NCBI RefSeq assembly: GCF_050436995.1
Contig: NC_134757.1
Coordinates: 1,872,501-1,936,500 of the forward strand
Length of the DNA stretch: 64,000 nucleotides
Origin: Anticarsia gemmatalis
Taxonomy: Eukaryota; Arthropoda; Insecta; Lepidoptera; Erebidae
Direction: 5' to 3'
In this document: positions 1 to 10,200 of the stretch, one piece after another
Layout: the number at the start of each line of letters is the position of its first letter
How positions within the stretch are numbered: the first letter of the stretch is position 1
Program-made: the position numbers and the translations under genes
Notes under the pieces: model-generated
What the model saw: only the letters and a program-made list of their open reading frames with translations
Databases searched by the model: none
Told to the model about the DNA's origin: nothing

Positions 1-478
1 AATCGATAAGTAAACGTTAGGTACAGGTAGTAAAAGGTAAAGGAACTTTTCTTAAAGAAACCATAATCGAACAACATGTAGATAGCAAGTCATAGTTTAC
101 CGAGCGACCATATACCAAGGTCATTTTCATAGCGTTTGCTTATAATTTACATAATAATATTGGACCCTTTACTCGATGGAAAATTTATAAGGTAAACAAA
201 TTAAAAGCTCTGTGAATGGCGCTTATAAAATGGCTGCCCATTAAGTTTTGGACTGTTTGTAAAATTTCTAATATTAGTAAGGTTGTAGAATAATGAATGA
301 GTTTGCGATATATACATATGTATATAGCTCTATGTACATTAGCAGTCGCAGTCGCTCTTTGTAAAATATTGGTATCCAGCTCCATCCGGTGAGACTGGAG
401 GCTGACTCCAACATAGTTGGAAGAAAGGCTAGGCTGATATATAGCTATATGTCCGTTATTGCATTTATGCATGATAAT
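1..478. other. Flank upstream of the BEL/Pao insertion, no gene seen
   Basis: AT-rich sequence with no exon-like reading frame. A 95-codon minus-strand frame at 185-472 has no recognisable domain and no splice context. The last five bases (474-478, ATAAT) are the left copy of the retrotransposon target-site duplication. Confidence 0.6.
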
Positions 479-939
479 TGTACTGGGTACATTATGCTGT
501 GCCGGTAAATAAGAAGACTTCTTGCGGTTTGAAGAAAGTTTATTTTCAGATCCTTATTGTTTCGATGCTAGCTGTGGACTGTGAGCTAGTACAAATGGCC
601 ACCATATTTATACAAAATCCTCAAATTAATGTAGGCCCTCTTATTGGCCGATAAAAATGGACCAATTAGAATCCCCGCATTTTAGCCAATAGGATTCCAG
701 TAAGACATTTTGGACAAAAGCTTAAGTACTAGGAAACTTGACTGCGACGAGAGCCGCTTACATTAATTAACAATTTTTAGTGTATTTCTGTACAATTTCT
801 TAAATAAAGTATATATATTTACAATTCTTGTCTTATTATCTACCTTATAAAAATACAATCAGTCGAATATTAGAAAATAACATAACAATTCTTAAAAACT
901 TAATGCTAAGTGTCGTGCTCAGTGGCGCCACCACGCACA
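479..939 (-). repeat. 3' LTR of the BEL/Pao element
   Basis: 461 bp, TG...CA termini. In element orientation this is the 3' LTR. It contains the gag-pol stop codon (TAG on the minus strand, 906-908) and a minus-strand AATAAA polyadenylation motif at 539-544. It matches the other LTR along its full length as far as I can read. Confidence 0.95.
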
Positions 940-3900
940 TCTCTCCCGCCGTGCGAGGTCGTCGCATCTTCTGTCGGTGCGGGTGCGTCGTCTCCCCTGA
1001 GCGGCAGTATCACCAGCTTGCGGACGGGTCGCCGAAGAACTCCTCCTTTGGTCAGGATGTCCACGGTCCTCACGACGTTGTCCGGGCCTGGGTAGACAGC
1101 TGTCACACGTCCTCGTAGCCAGATGTTGCGTGGCAGGTTGGGGTCAACGACCTGCACTAGGTCGTCGACTCGTACCGCAGGTCCGCGTCCGTGGGGCTCC
1201 CGCCGGTTTTGAAGTTCCGGTAGATATTCTCTCAGCCACCGCGTCCAGAAAACGTCGGCTAGTCGTTGCGCTGCTCGCCATTTTGATGTTGAAAGTTCGT
1301 CTCGTTCTGTGAATGTACCGGGTTGTGGTACTCGGCCGGGTCCACCCAATAGGAAGTGGTTGGGCGTGAGAGCTTCAGGGTCTTCTGCGCTAACTGATAC
1401 GTGAGTCAGCGGTCGGCTATTCACGGTGTACTCGGCTTCGCTAAGTAGAGTAGACAGGACTTCCTCCGTAGGGTTTCGCTCGTGCAGTGTCGCTGTGAGG
1501 GCCACTTTGACTGACCTCACTAATCTCTCCCATGCGCCGCCCATGAATGGTGCACCGGGGGGTATGTAGCGCCAGGAGATTGTCCTCTTCGCTGCTTCCT
1601 GCGATGTCCCTGCGTCGATTGCTTGTCTGAGTTCCTTGTCTGCTCCCTTCAGGTTGGTACCGTTGTCCGACCAGATTTCTGTTGGACACCCACGTCGCGC
1701 GATCATTCTTCGTAGTGCCATAATAGCGGAGTCGGTTGTGAGTGAACCCGCTATTTCTAGATGTACAGCTCGTGTGGTGAGGCACGTGAAGATTGCGACG
1801 TATTTCTTCTGTCTTGTTCTGCCAACAGCTACTGAGAGAGGTCCGAAGTAGTCCACGCCTGTATACGTGAAGGGTCGTCGATGATGCGCGAGGCGACAGG
1901 CTGGCAGGTCTCCGGTCCTTGGGTGTGGCGGTACTTGTGTCTTCATTCTACAAAACAGGCATCTCTTCAGTATAGCTCGGGTCACTGGACGAATGCGTAT
2001 GACCCAGTATTGTTGTCTGCACTCGTTCACTGTAGCTTCAACTCCGGCGTGATGTAACTGTCGATGTACTGAGTTGACCCACAACTTTACGGTCGGATGG
2101 TTTCCATCTAACACCATAGGGCTTTTGATGGCTTCGTTGGCTGCTCCTATCGCGTCGATTCGGCTCCTGAGTCTGATGACGTCGTTGGTTAGCTCGACGC
2201 TTAGGTGATGTAGACGGCTTTCTTTGTTGATCGGTTTGTTGTCTTTTAAGTCTTCTATTTCTGTTGCGAAAGCTTCTACTTGCGATGCACACATGAGAAG
2301 TTCTTCTGCTTTCTTGAGTGTTTCAGCTGTTACCGGGATAATCTTGTCGTAGCTGCGTAAGGAAGTTGCTTTCTTGACCACCTCTCTCTTCGTTGTTTGA
2401 TTCCAGTTCGGGTCCTTCACTGTGTTTCTGATCGTCCTTTTGTAGTTGACGTTATCCGTCCTGTTTCTACACAGTTGAATGAACTGTAGAACTCTCGCTG
2501 TTGTGTATCGAAGTCGATTCCAGTCTGAGAAGCGTGATACATCGGGTAAACCTTGACTTAGTTTCAGATCTTCCTTGTGGCGTGTGAGGTGTACCTTCTC
2601 TTCTGTCGAATCTTCCGTCTTCTCGTTGTGCTTCTCTGTTGGCCAAAGTTCTTCATCGGTGAGCAGGAAGTCAGGACCTTTGTACCATCGGTGGTGCTTG
2701 TCGAAGGCAACAGGTACGTCTCGAGTGGCGTCGTCGGCTACGTTCATTTTGGTTGGTATCCAACGCCATTCGTTTACCTTTGTACTCTCTTCAACCGCTG
2801 CTAAACGGTGAGCCACGAAGGGTTTGTATGATCTTGATCCCGTTCGTATCCAAGTTAACACTGTTCGACTATCTGTCCAAAATACTCTCTTGTCGGGTTT
2901 CTTCTCATGTTCTTCTATGACTGTTTCAGCTATTCTGGTTCCCATCACTGCTGCTTGTAGTTCTAAGCGGGGTATCGACGTTAGTTTGAGAGGTGCTACC
3001 TTCGCCTTAGCCATGATGAGTGACACCGCTACGTCCCCGTTCGGCGTCTCCGTTCGCCAATATAGGACCGCTGAGTAGGCAGACTCGCTCGCGTCGGTGA
3101 AGACATGAAGCTGAAGCTTAGTCGCATCGCTGTAGCCGAGGTATCTCCGTGGTATGGTCACGTCTCGAAGTCTTTGCAGATGTTCCATCCATATCTTCCA
3201 TTCCTCTGCGAGATCCTCTTGTATTTCAGCATCCCAGCCCGTTCCTCTGCGCCAGACTTCTTGTAGTATTTGTTTCGCCTTGATAGTCACCGGTGATGCG
3301 AGTCCTAGTGGGTCGAATAGAGACATAACGATCTTGAGCGCTTCCCTCTTCGTCGGCGTCTTCCTTTTCAGTAGTGGCGGTTCAATTCTCGCCAAGTTGA
3401 GATTGAACGTTAATTCGTCTGTAGTGATCTTCCATATGACTCCCAACACTCGTTCTGTGGTTTCTGTCGACGTATATAACTCGAGATCTTCCCTTTGTTC
3501 TTGTTCTCCTAATGCGGCTAATAGTGAGGGTGAGTTCGACTTCCATTGTTTCAACTCGAAGCTTGCGTTTTGATGGATTTGTCGCACGTCCTTTGTTATA
3601 CGTATAGCGTCTTCCAATGTTTCGAAACTGTCCAAGTAGTCGTCCACGTAATGCTTGTTCTTGATGGCTAACGCTGCTTCTGGGTTTGACACTTCGTATT
3701 GTTTCGCGTTCAAGTTTTTGACGTAGATCGCTGTTGATGGTGAGCTCGACGCGCCGAATATTAGTGACTTCATTCTGTACTCTTCGGGGGGATTGTCGTC
3801 TCTTCTATCTCCTCGCCATAGGTAACGTAGCGCATCTCTATCTTGAACTCGTAGTTGCACTTGCATGAACATTTCCTTGATGTCGGCTGTGACGGCTATA

Positions 3901-6668
3901 GCATGTTGTCTGAACTTCATCACGACGCCTGGTAGAGACTGTAGGAGATCCGGACCTTTGAGTAACATGTCGTTGAGAGACACTCCCTTCGTCTTGGCTG
4001 CTGCGTCGTGTACCACTCGTAACTTCTCTGGCTTCATGGGGTTGATGACCGCGAAGTGTGGTAAGTACCAGGTTTTACCGGGTGTTGTTTCTCGAGGTGC
4101 AGGTTCTGCGTATCCCTTCTGTACGAGTGCTTCCATCTGTTCCTTGTACTTCGTCTTCAAAACTTGATCTCGATCGATCTTCTTCTCGATGTTGTGTAGA
4201 CGCTTCAAGGAGTTCTCGTAGTTGTTGGGTAAGTTGTAGTCTTCTTTACGCCATAACAGACTTGTTTCATACCTTCCATCTTCAGTCTTTTTCGTAGTGT
4301 TGTCTAGGATTCGAAGAGCTTGTTCCTCTGGGTCTGATCTAGGTCTCTTGGGGTTCAGGCAGATCGCGTCCATCTCGAAGTACTGCTTGACTAAGGTTTC
4401 TATGTGGTCTTCATTTGTTTCGGTCATATGAGATACGAAGTCGATGCTCTGGGTTTTGTGCTTCAGCAAACTGCCATGGAGTACCCAACCTAGTGACGTG
4501 AGAGATGCCACAGGTTGGTCTTTGTTTCCTTTCCTTACGTCCGATGTCAGTAGGAGATGCCAGTTGTCTTGTCCGATCAGTAGCTTCGGCTTCACGTCTT
4601 CATATGTCAACTCTCCCTGTATGTCCTTCAGATGTTGACACGCCTTGATGTGTTCCCTAGATACGCGTTGCGACGATACTTGGAAGTTCCTTACTGTACG
4701 AGCCTGTATTCTGTCTTCAAAGCCGTTCATACCTCTAATCGAGACTGTGACTCTTCTAGAGGCTATTTCTGACGTTTTGACGTCACTAATTGTCTGTATT
4801 TTCAACGGGTCGACGGGTCCTGTCGCTCCTATTTGCTTGGCTAGGTCGTTGTCGATCAGGGTCACTGTAGAGCCGTCGTCCATTAACGCGAAGGTGTTGA
4901 TTAGACCTGTAGAACCTTCTACTTGCACCGGTATGATCTTCAAGAAAGACTGTTTCTTCCTAGGCGTCCACGTAGAGGTGATGATCTCCGATGCTTCGGA
5001 CTCTTTCTTATCTTCTTTCTTGTTACAGTGTAGAAGCGCGTGATGAGTGTATTTACAGTCGTTCACGCCGCATTGTTTCGTAGCACAACGGTGAGTAACT
5101 TTCCTATATCTCAAACATCGAAAGCAGAGTCGTTTGGCCTTGGCTGTGTCCCATCGTTCATCTTCATTCATCTTCTTAAAACGTCCACATTCTGTCACCA
5201 AGTGTCCTGTTTGTTCGCATACCGGACATCTCGGTGTGTACGGTTTTTCCGTGACGTTGTGAACTCTCTGTGGCCTCTTCTGTGCGGTGAACGGCGGTTG
5301 TGTTGATATTTGCTCAGGTAGCGCGTAAGGACTGCATAGCGTTGATTCTCTTCTCAAGAACTTGTCTAACTTCATCAAGTCTGGGTCTTCTTTGGGTTCC
5401 GCGGCGGCGAAGTCGAAGAATCTGTATCGCAGGGTAGGCGTCAGCTTGTCCACTATTGTCTTGCTCACTTCCGGGTTGTACATGTAGTTGATACAGCTTA
5501 AGGTTTTTAATGTAGCGACGATATTGGAGATTTTCGTGGCGAATATACATATGTCGCGGGGCGATTCTGTGAGACGTGGTAAAACTCGTAGCGCTTCCAT
5601 TTGCATCATCGCTATTGATTCTGGTCGTCCAAATCGAGATTCGAGTGCTTGCATTATCTCGGATGGGTGAGCGTCGGTGATAAGCAGACCCTCAACTGCT
5701 TCCCTGGCTTTTCCTTTAAGATTTCTTCTCAGGCGGTTCATGTTTTCTACTGTACTATACACACTTTCCGTTTCATAGTAAGCGGCGCGAAAAGGTAGCC
5801 AATCTTGATACGAACCATTGAAAATAGGTAGTTCGATGAACTTAGGTCGTTGACCCGCTCTCACTGCTGACGTTATGGCCTCCGCAAGTTCCTTGAAGTC
5901 CTGCCGAGCTCCCGCCGGTGCGTGAGTCCCGTGCGACTGATGTTGATCTCCCTGCATAATGGTTCTGATGACTGACGGTTCTTCCGGCTGATGTGGCTCG
6001 TTCGTGATCGCCAAGATTGGTTGCGTGTTCTGTCTCTCTAGCCAGCTGTCAACCCTTTCGTTCACTTCCTCTTTCGTACATACGGATATCTCTTCTTGTT
6101 CTTCATCTGAGTCCTCAGTCTCTAGGACGGCTAAGCGCGCGGTAGCCAACTCCACTTGTAAGCGTAACAACTCTTCCCGCGCTTTTGCGATTTTAATAGC
6201 TTTAACACGACTCGCGGTTGATCCCCCTTGCGCCCTTAGCACTGGCGGGGGGGAGGGGCACTGTGGTTTGTTCGGTTGCACACTAATGTTCACTTTCCTT
6301 TGCACTGTCACTGTCTCACCTGGTTTCGTAGTTTCCTTATTGCGGTTCGGAAGAGGGTCCGTCCTCCCGCCAGGCGGCTGCATACACGCGGCGTCCATCC
6401 GGAGCGTCGGTGCTGTTGAGGCGGTTACCGAAGGTGTTTCGTCTGTTGGTGGCGCAAGCGGTGCCGAGGCTCGTCCCGAGGGCGCTGTCGTCGCGGTGAC
6501 CGATGTGGTGGCTGCTGTGTTCTCTGTGTTGTCGGTCGTTCCTGTGACGCTGGTGCCCGTAGCCTCGGTGGTAGCACCGGTCGCCGAGGTGCTGGCCGTG
6601 CCCTCGGACGACGACGGTGTTTGTGCGGTCGTCTTGCGCCCCTTTCCTTCTGAACGCGTAGTCGGCAT
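906..6668 (-). CDS. BEL/Pao Gag-Pol polyprotein, 1920 aa, intact
   Basis: One uninterrupted frame encodes everything needed for copy-and-paste retrotransposition. The N-terminus (about 1-110) is a Thr/Ala/Ser-rich low-complexity stretch. A Gag region of DUF1759 type lies near 275-420. A CCHC zinc knuckle (CPVC...H...C) starts at residue 481, followed by a second Cys/His cluster. The aspartic protease motif MDDGST lies near 596-601. The reverse transcriptase catalytic YVDD is at 1007-1010. RNase H has its first acidic residue in FTDASE (D1192) and further acids in WTDSRT and VADDATRD. The integrase has an HHCC zinc site ending in CLFC, then the DDE triad at D1606 (GVDYFGP), D1668 (WSDNGTN) and E1714 (GGAWER); the wide D-E spacing is as in BEL/Pao. 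A DUF5641-like C-terminal region covers about 1790-1885. The last 11 codons are read from the 3' LTR. There is no frameshift between gag and pol and no env. Confidence 0.97.
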   Translation of the reverse strand: MPTTRSEGKGRKTTAQTPSSSEGTASTSATGATTEATGTSVTGTTDNTENTAATTSVTATTAPSGRASAPLAPPTDETPSVTASTAPTLRMDAACMQPPGGRTDPLPNRNKETTKPGETVTVQRKVNISVQPNKPQCPSPPPVLRAQGGSTASRVKAIKIAKAREELLRLQVELATARLAVLETEDSDEEQEEISVCTKEEVNERVDSWLERQNTQPILAITNEPHQPEEPSVIRTIMQGDQHQSHGTHAPAGARQDFKELAEAITSAVRAGQRPKFIELPIFNGSYQDWLPFRAAYYETESVYSTVENMNRLRRNLKGKAREAVEGLLITDAHPSEIMQALESRFGRPESIAMMQMEALRVLPRLTESPRDICIFATKISNIVATLKTLSCINYMYNPEVSKTIVDKLTPTLRYRFFDFAAAEPKEDPDLMKLDKFLRRESTLCSPYALPEQISTQPPFTAQKRPQRVHNVTEKPYTPRCPVCEQTGHLVTECGRFKKMNEDERWDTAKAKRLCFRCLRYRKVTHRCATKQCGVNDCKYTHHALLHCNKKEDKKESEASEIITSTWTPRKKQSFLKIIPVQVEGSTGLINTFALMDDGSTVTLIDNDLAKQIGATGPVDPLKIQTISDVKTSEIASRRVTVSIRGMNGFEDRIQARTVRNFQVSSQRVSREHIKACQHLKDIQGELTYEDVKPKLLIGQDNWHLLLTSDVRKGNKDQPVASLTSLGWVLHGSLLKHKTQSIDFVSHMTETNEDHIETLVKQYFEMDAICLNPKRPRSDPEEQALRILDNTTKKTEDGRYETSLLWRKEDYNLPNNYENSLKRLHNIEKKIDRDQVLKTKYKEQMEALVQKGYAEPAPRETTPGKTWYLPHFAVINPMKPEKLRVVHDAAAKTKGVSLNDMLLKGPDLLQSLPGVVMKFRQHAIAVTADIKEMFMQVQLRVQDRDALRYLWRGDRRDDNPPEEYRMKSLIFGASSSPSTAIYVKNLNAKQYEVSNPEAALAIKNKHYVDDYLDSFETLEDAIRITKDVRQIHQNASFELKQWKSNSPSLLAALGEQEQREDLELYTSTETTERVLGVIWKITTDELTFNLNLARIEPPLLKRKTPTKREALKIVMSLFDPLGLASPVTIKAKQILQEVWRRGTGWDAEIQEDLAEEWKIWMEHLQRLRDVTIPRRYLGYSDATKLQLHVFTDASESAYSAVLYWRTETPNGDVAVSLIMAKAKVAPLKLTSIPRLELQAAVMGTRIAETVIEEHEKKPDKRVFWTDSRTVLTWIRTGSRSYKPFVAHRLAAVEESTKVNEWRWIPTKMNVADDATRDVPVAFDKHHRWYKGPDFLLTDEELWPTEKHNEKTEDSTEEKVHLTRHKEDLKLSQGLPDVSRFSDWNRLRYTTARVLQFIQLCRNRTDNVNYKRTIRNTVKDPNWNQTTKREVVKKATSLRSYDKIIPVTAETLKKAEELLMCASQVEAFATEIEDLKDNKPINKESRLHHLSVELTNDVIRLRSRIDAIGAANEAIKSPMVLDGNHPTVKLWVNSVHRQLHHAGVEATVNECRQQYWVIRIRPVTRAILKRCLFCRMKTQVPPHPRTGDLPACRLAHHRRPFTYTGVDYFGPLSVAVGRTRQKKYVAIFTCLTTRAVHLEIAGSLTTDSAIMALRRMIARRGCPTEIWSDNGTNLKGADKELRQAIDAGTSQEAAKRTISWRYIPPGAPFMGGAWERLVRSVKVALTATLHERNPTEEVLSTLLSEAEYTVNSRPLTHVSVSAEDPEALTPNHFLLGGPGRVPQPGTFTERDELSTSKWRAAQRLADVFWTRWLREYLPELQNRREPHGRGPAVRVDDLVQVVDPNLPRNIWLRGRVTAVYPGPDNVVRTVDILTKGGVLRRPVRKLVILPLRGDDAPAPTEDATTSHGGRDVRGGATEHDT
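940..950 (-). other. Polypurine tract (plus-strand DNA primer) next to the 3' LTR
   Basis: On the minus strand an 11-base tract, GGCGGGAGAGA, directly abuts the 3' LTR; its last eight bases are all purine. This is where the RNase-H-resistant primer for second-strand DNA synthesis belongs. It lies inside the coding frame, so it is constrained by both roles. Confidence 0.7.
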
Positions 6669-6723
6669 GTTTTCGTTTTGTTCACGTTTCTATCTTCAGT
6701 TTTAATAATTTCTTTCTTCACTA

Positions 6724-6797
6724 TTTTTCAGGATTCTTTCTTCAATGTTTTTCAGGATCCTTTCTTCGATAATGCTTCAGGCTTCTTTCTTCAATAT
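6724..6797 (-). repeat. Three ~24-bp tandem units in the BEL/Pao 5' leader
   Basis: On the plus strand the units begin TTTTTCAGGATTC, TTTTTCAGGATCC and TGCTTCAGGCTTC, each followed by TTTCTTC. They lie between the primer-binding site and the gag start codon, where packaging or translation signals usually sit. A role is inference only. Confidence 0.75.
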
Positions 6798-6806
6798 TTT
6801 CTTCCT

Positions 6807-6826
6807 AAATCCGGCTCGAAGGACCA
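6807..6826 (-). other. Primer-binding site matching tRNA-Tyr
   Basis: The plus strand reads AAATCCGGCTCGAAGGACCA, which is the 3' end of a tRNA including CCA. The implied acceptor stem (CCTTCGA at the tRNA 5' end) and T-arm are those of animal tRNA-Tyr(GUA), recalled from known sequences. It starts five bases inside the 5' LTR (6832), as expected for a retrotransposon primer site. Confidence 0.85.
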
Positions 6827-6831
6827 TTTAA

Positions 6832-7292
6832 TGTACTGGGTACATTATGCTGTGCCGGTAAATAAGAAGACTTCTTGCGGTTTGAAGAAAGTTTATTTTC
6901 AGATCCTTATTGTTTCGATGCTAGCTGTGGACTGTGAGCTAGTACAAATGGCCACCATATTTATACAAAATCCTCAAATTAATGTAGGCCCTCTTATTGG
7001 CCGATAAAAATGGACCAATTAGAATCCCCGCATTTTAGCCAATAGGATTCCAGTAAGACATTTTGGACAAAAGCTTAAGTACTAGGAAACTTGACTGCGA
7101 CGAGAGCCGCTTACATTAATTAACAATTTTTAGTGTATTTCTGTACAATTTCTTAAATAAAGTATATATATTTACAATTCTTGTCTTATTATCTACCTTA
7201 TAAAAATACAATCAGTCGAATATTAGAAAATAACATAACAATTCTTAAAAACTTAATGCTAAGTGTCGTGCTCAGTGGCGCCACCACGCACA
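6832..7292 (-). repeat. 5' LTR of the BEL/Pao element (promoter LTR)
   Basis: 461 bp, TG...CA termini, same sequence as the other LTR. In element orientation it carries an AT-rich TATA-like stretch (minus strand of about 7164-7173) that could drive the element's transcript, with a minus-strand AATAAA at 6892-6897. The right target duplication ATAAT follows at 7293-7297. Confidence 0.95.
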
Positions 7293-7297
7293 ATAAT

Positions 7298-10200
7298 CTC
7301 TGACTTTTTAAAGTTATATGAATGTATAATAAAAATAGAATACTTTATCAGAACTATTACACGTTTTAAATTATTTAAAGTATTATTGCAAAGCTAAGTA
7401 TGCCTGCTGCTAGGCTGGTCTCTTATACGTAAATCCAAGGAATTTGGACATTAGGTGATAGACCAATCGACGAGATGTCTCATGTTAAACAGTTGATAAA
7501 GGAGTCTGCGACTGTACCGAATAATTTTACCAAGAAGTTTTTATTTCTTGATAAAATATGACTGGTTTTAATTCATCAAAATACTTAATCGAGAATGCCA
7601 TTAAGTCATAGTTTTTTTTATTCTTCTTTTGTAATTAATAGCTGTATTATACTTTTTCCAGGGATTACGGCCAGTAGGTATATCAGCAAAGCATTTTATA
7701 AAATTTCAAAAGAGGTTATAATATATTTTATTTACCATAATAAAATTCATTCATAATATGGAAATTGAAATGAGCGGTTAATATTCGGTAATTGTTTATG
7801 TTTACACTTTGAATTAATTATTCAGTAACACACGCCCGTCGATCGGAAGGGTGGAGGTTATTGACACGTGTGTCGCCTTTGTCCACTCTGATTTTAATGA
7901 ATATTGACCCTACTACGGTTTTTGGATGGAACACGTAACTGACAACCGTTGCGCTTGTGAATAAAGATAACGTCACCTACCAACTCAGTTTTTTTAAAGG
8001 CCTTTAGTATTTGATTTTACTGCTATTTAAAATCGCAAAAGTTTACTTAAAAAAAGAGGATTGAAAACTTAAGTTGAGCACATTAAAAACTCTTTGGATA
8101 TACAGATACTTTGTACCTATGTCATAACTGGCCATAATGCCTCAAAAAATTGTAGGACAGCCATTAGATGTAATTAGGAAAAATAATTAAAAACTAAAAA
8201 TTTATGGCATCCTCGGATTTTTTTGACTAGTTTCTGCCAGTTTCTTTTAGTTAACCAGTATTATTTAACCTCTTTTATTAGATTCTAAGATTTATCTATG
8301 AAAAAATAATACTGTTACTGGTTACTTATCAACATTTCAATCCAAGAAATGTATCCTGTTTTGGTTGTTATATAATATTATTAGTTACTGAATAAATACT
8401 TGAACTCTGTTTTCAGAAAACAACATTATATACCTATATTATGTTGGTATACTCTAAAACGCCATTTATAATAAAATTGCTAAAATTTAATAACCCGTCG
8501 CAAATATTTCACTGCTAACGTAGCTCGTCGAAGTAATTGACCGACACTCGATTAAAATGTATCGATTTGCCGTCGCTCATTCGTTGCGTATAATAGTCTA
8601 TGCACGGTTTTGATTTGTCAAAACAAATTACTAACATCTGGGTCACGAGGAGCTTGATATGAGCTGAAAAAATACGAGGTTAAGGCGAAGAATGAAAAGA
8701 CTTTGAGAATATGGAGCACGAAGAAGAATAGAGGATGGAAATATAGGTCATATTAGCTCTACATAAGTCACAAAACGATCAATATTAATTTAAACCGTTC
8801 AAGTTTGTATTTTTTTCCAAATATACCGTTTCCATTTTACTGGATACTTTATAGTATGACTGGATAAGAGCCAGCCTAGAGTCTAACTGCTGGAGATTAT
8901 TATTCCTTCACTTTATTTTCCGTGTTCAGGGCAAACATGTCACGATAATTTTAATGAAAGATTTTTTGTTATTTCACAATTTAGGTTTTACAAATTTTGT
9001 TACTTGGGTGCATTACCTATTTATAAGACTAACTATGAATAGGTACTGAACTCGTCTGGATGTAAGTAAGTACGACTATTGCACATCATAGTTCTTACCT
9101 ACATTCATAGTATCACGCCTTTTTCCCATAGGGGTAAGCAGAGACCAAATAACGCCGCTTGGTACGATCCTTACAAAGTTCCCTTGCCTCAATCACATCC
9201 ATACTTCTTGTTATACAGGTTCGTCGGTTACGAGTACTACGCACCTGACGTTTTTGCTAGAGTGCTTATTAGATTTGTAAATGATCCCTACAAAGAATGT
9301 TATTCCCTTCATTGTCATGATATTGAGCAAGTCTCTACGCATGATAACTTCGCACAACTCCCTTGACCCTCATCAAATTACAGTATTCGCATAAATTCTA
9401 CATTACTGACATTAGCTTGCACAATCATACGAAATAACAAGTCGGAACAATAACACTGTGATGACATATCAGTAAAATAATTCTATGAATCAGTGTAACG
9501 GAATCAGGTACGAATATTTTTTACAATTTCAGATTTTTAGATTCATACTTGAAGATTCTAAGAAAGATTCAAGATTAAAATTTCATTCAAACGAAGCTTG
9601 GACATGAATGAAAGCGTGGTAAGAATCAACCGACATTTTGTGCGAAGTTTCTTTTTCGTTCGGCTAGTGGTTAATCTTGTGCTTAAACGCAGATATACGA
9701 TATGTAAGATATATGAAGTTTATAGAATAGCTTTTTAAAACACTAATAACTTAATTAGTTATAATTACTAGTTATTTAAGGAGTAGGTCTCGTTTAGGTA
9801 CGTAGTTGAAAGGCACAACCAAGAGAAACCTAGGTTTCTCTATACATATATTTACCAAAATAAAATTAGATATTATTACTATTTACTATAAGTACTTAGT
9901 AAGAAAATTGTTCTTTATGAATGACTCATAATATTAAAAAAAGTCATGATACAATTTGCAATGTCAACGTACAGAGGGCGCTGGCCGTCACGCGCATGCG
10001 TACAAGCACTTTGGGCGGGAACGACATCTGTCATCCGTTCAAAAACCGCGAATTATAGAATATGTGGCCTCGTTTTATCGCAATTACCGTTGTCACTATA
10101 AAAAATATCGTAATTGGCCATAAATATTGTCCTAATGACCCCATTGTTATGGACGCTATTAAGTAAATGGATATCTATTTCGATTGTTGGGCTATTTAAT

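Larger units (their letters stand above)
479..7292 (-). mobile_element. Complete BEL/Pao LTR retrotransposon, 6814 bp
   Basis: Seen in the sequence: two 461-bp direct repeats (479-939 and 6832-7292), each beginning TG and ending CA, flanked by ATAAT at 474-478 and 7293-7297. Five-base duplications are usual for BEL/Pao. In the minus orientation the order is 5' LTR (6832-7292), primer-binding site, a leader with tandem repeats, a single gag-pol frame (6668-906), a polypurine tract and the 3' LTR (479-939). I saw no difference between the LTRs on reading, and the frame is uninterrupted, so the insertion is very recent in evolutionary terms and may be polymorphic or active. There is no envelope frame. 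The domain order, with integrase last, and the C-terminal DUF5641-like region place it in BEL/Pao rather than Ty3 or Ty1. Confidence 0.97.

Noticed and set aside
910..6705. Many plus-strand frames across the retrotransposon (for example 6004-6705, 233 codons, and 3154-3573)
   Set aside because: They are antisense shadows of the gag-pol frame, with no domains of their own.
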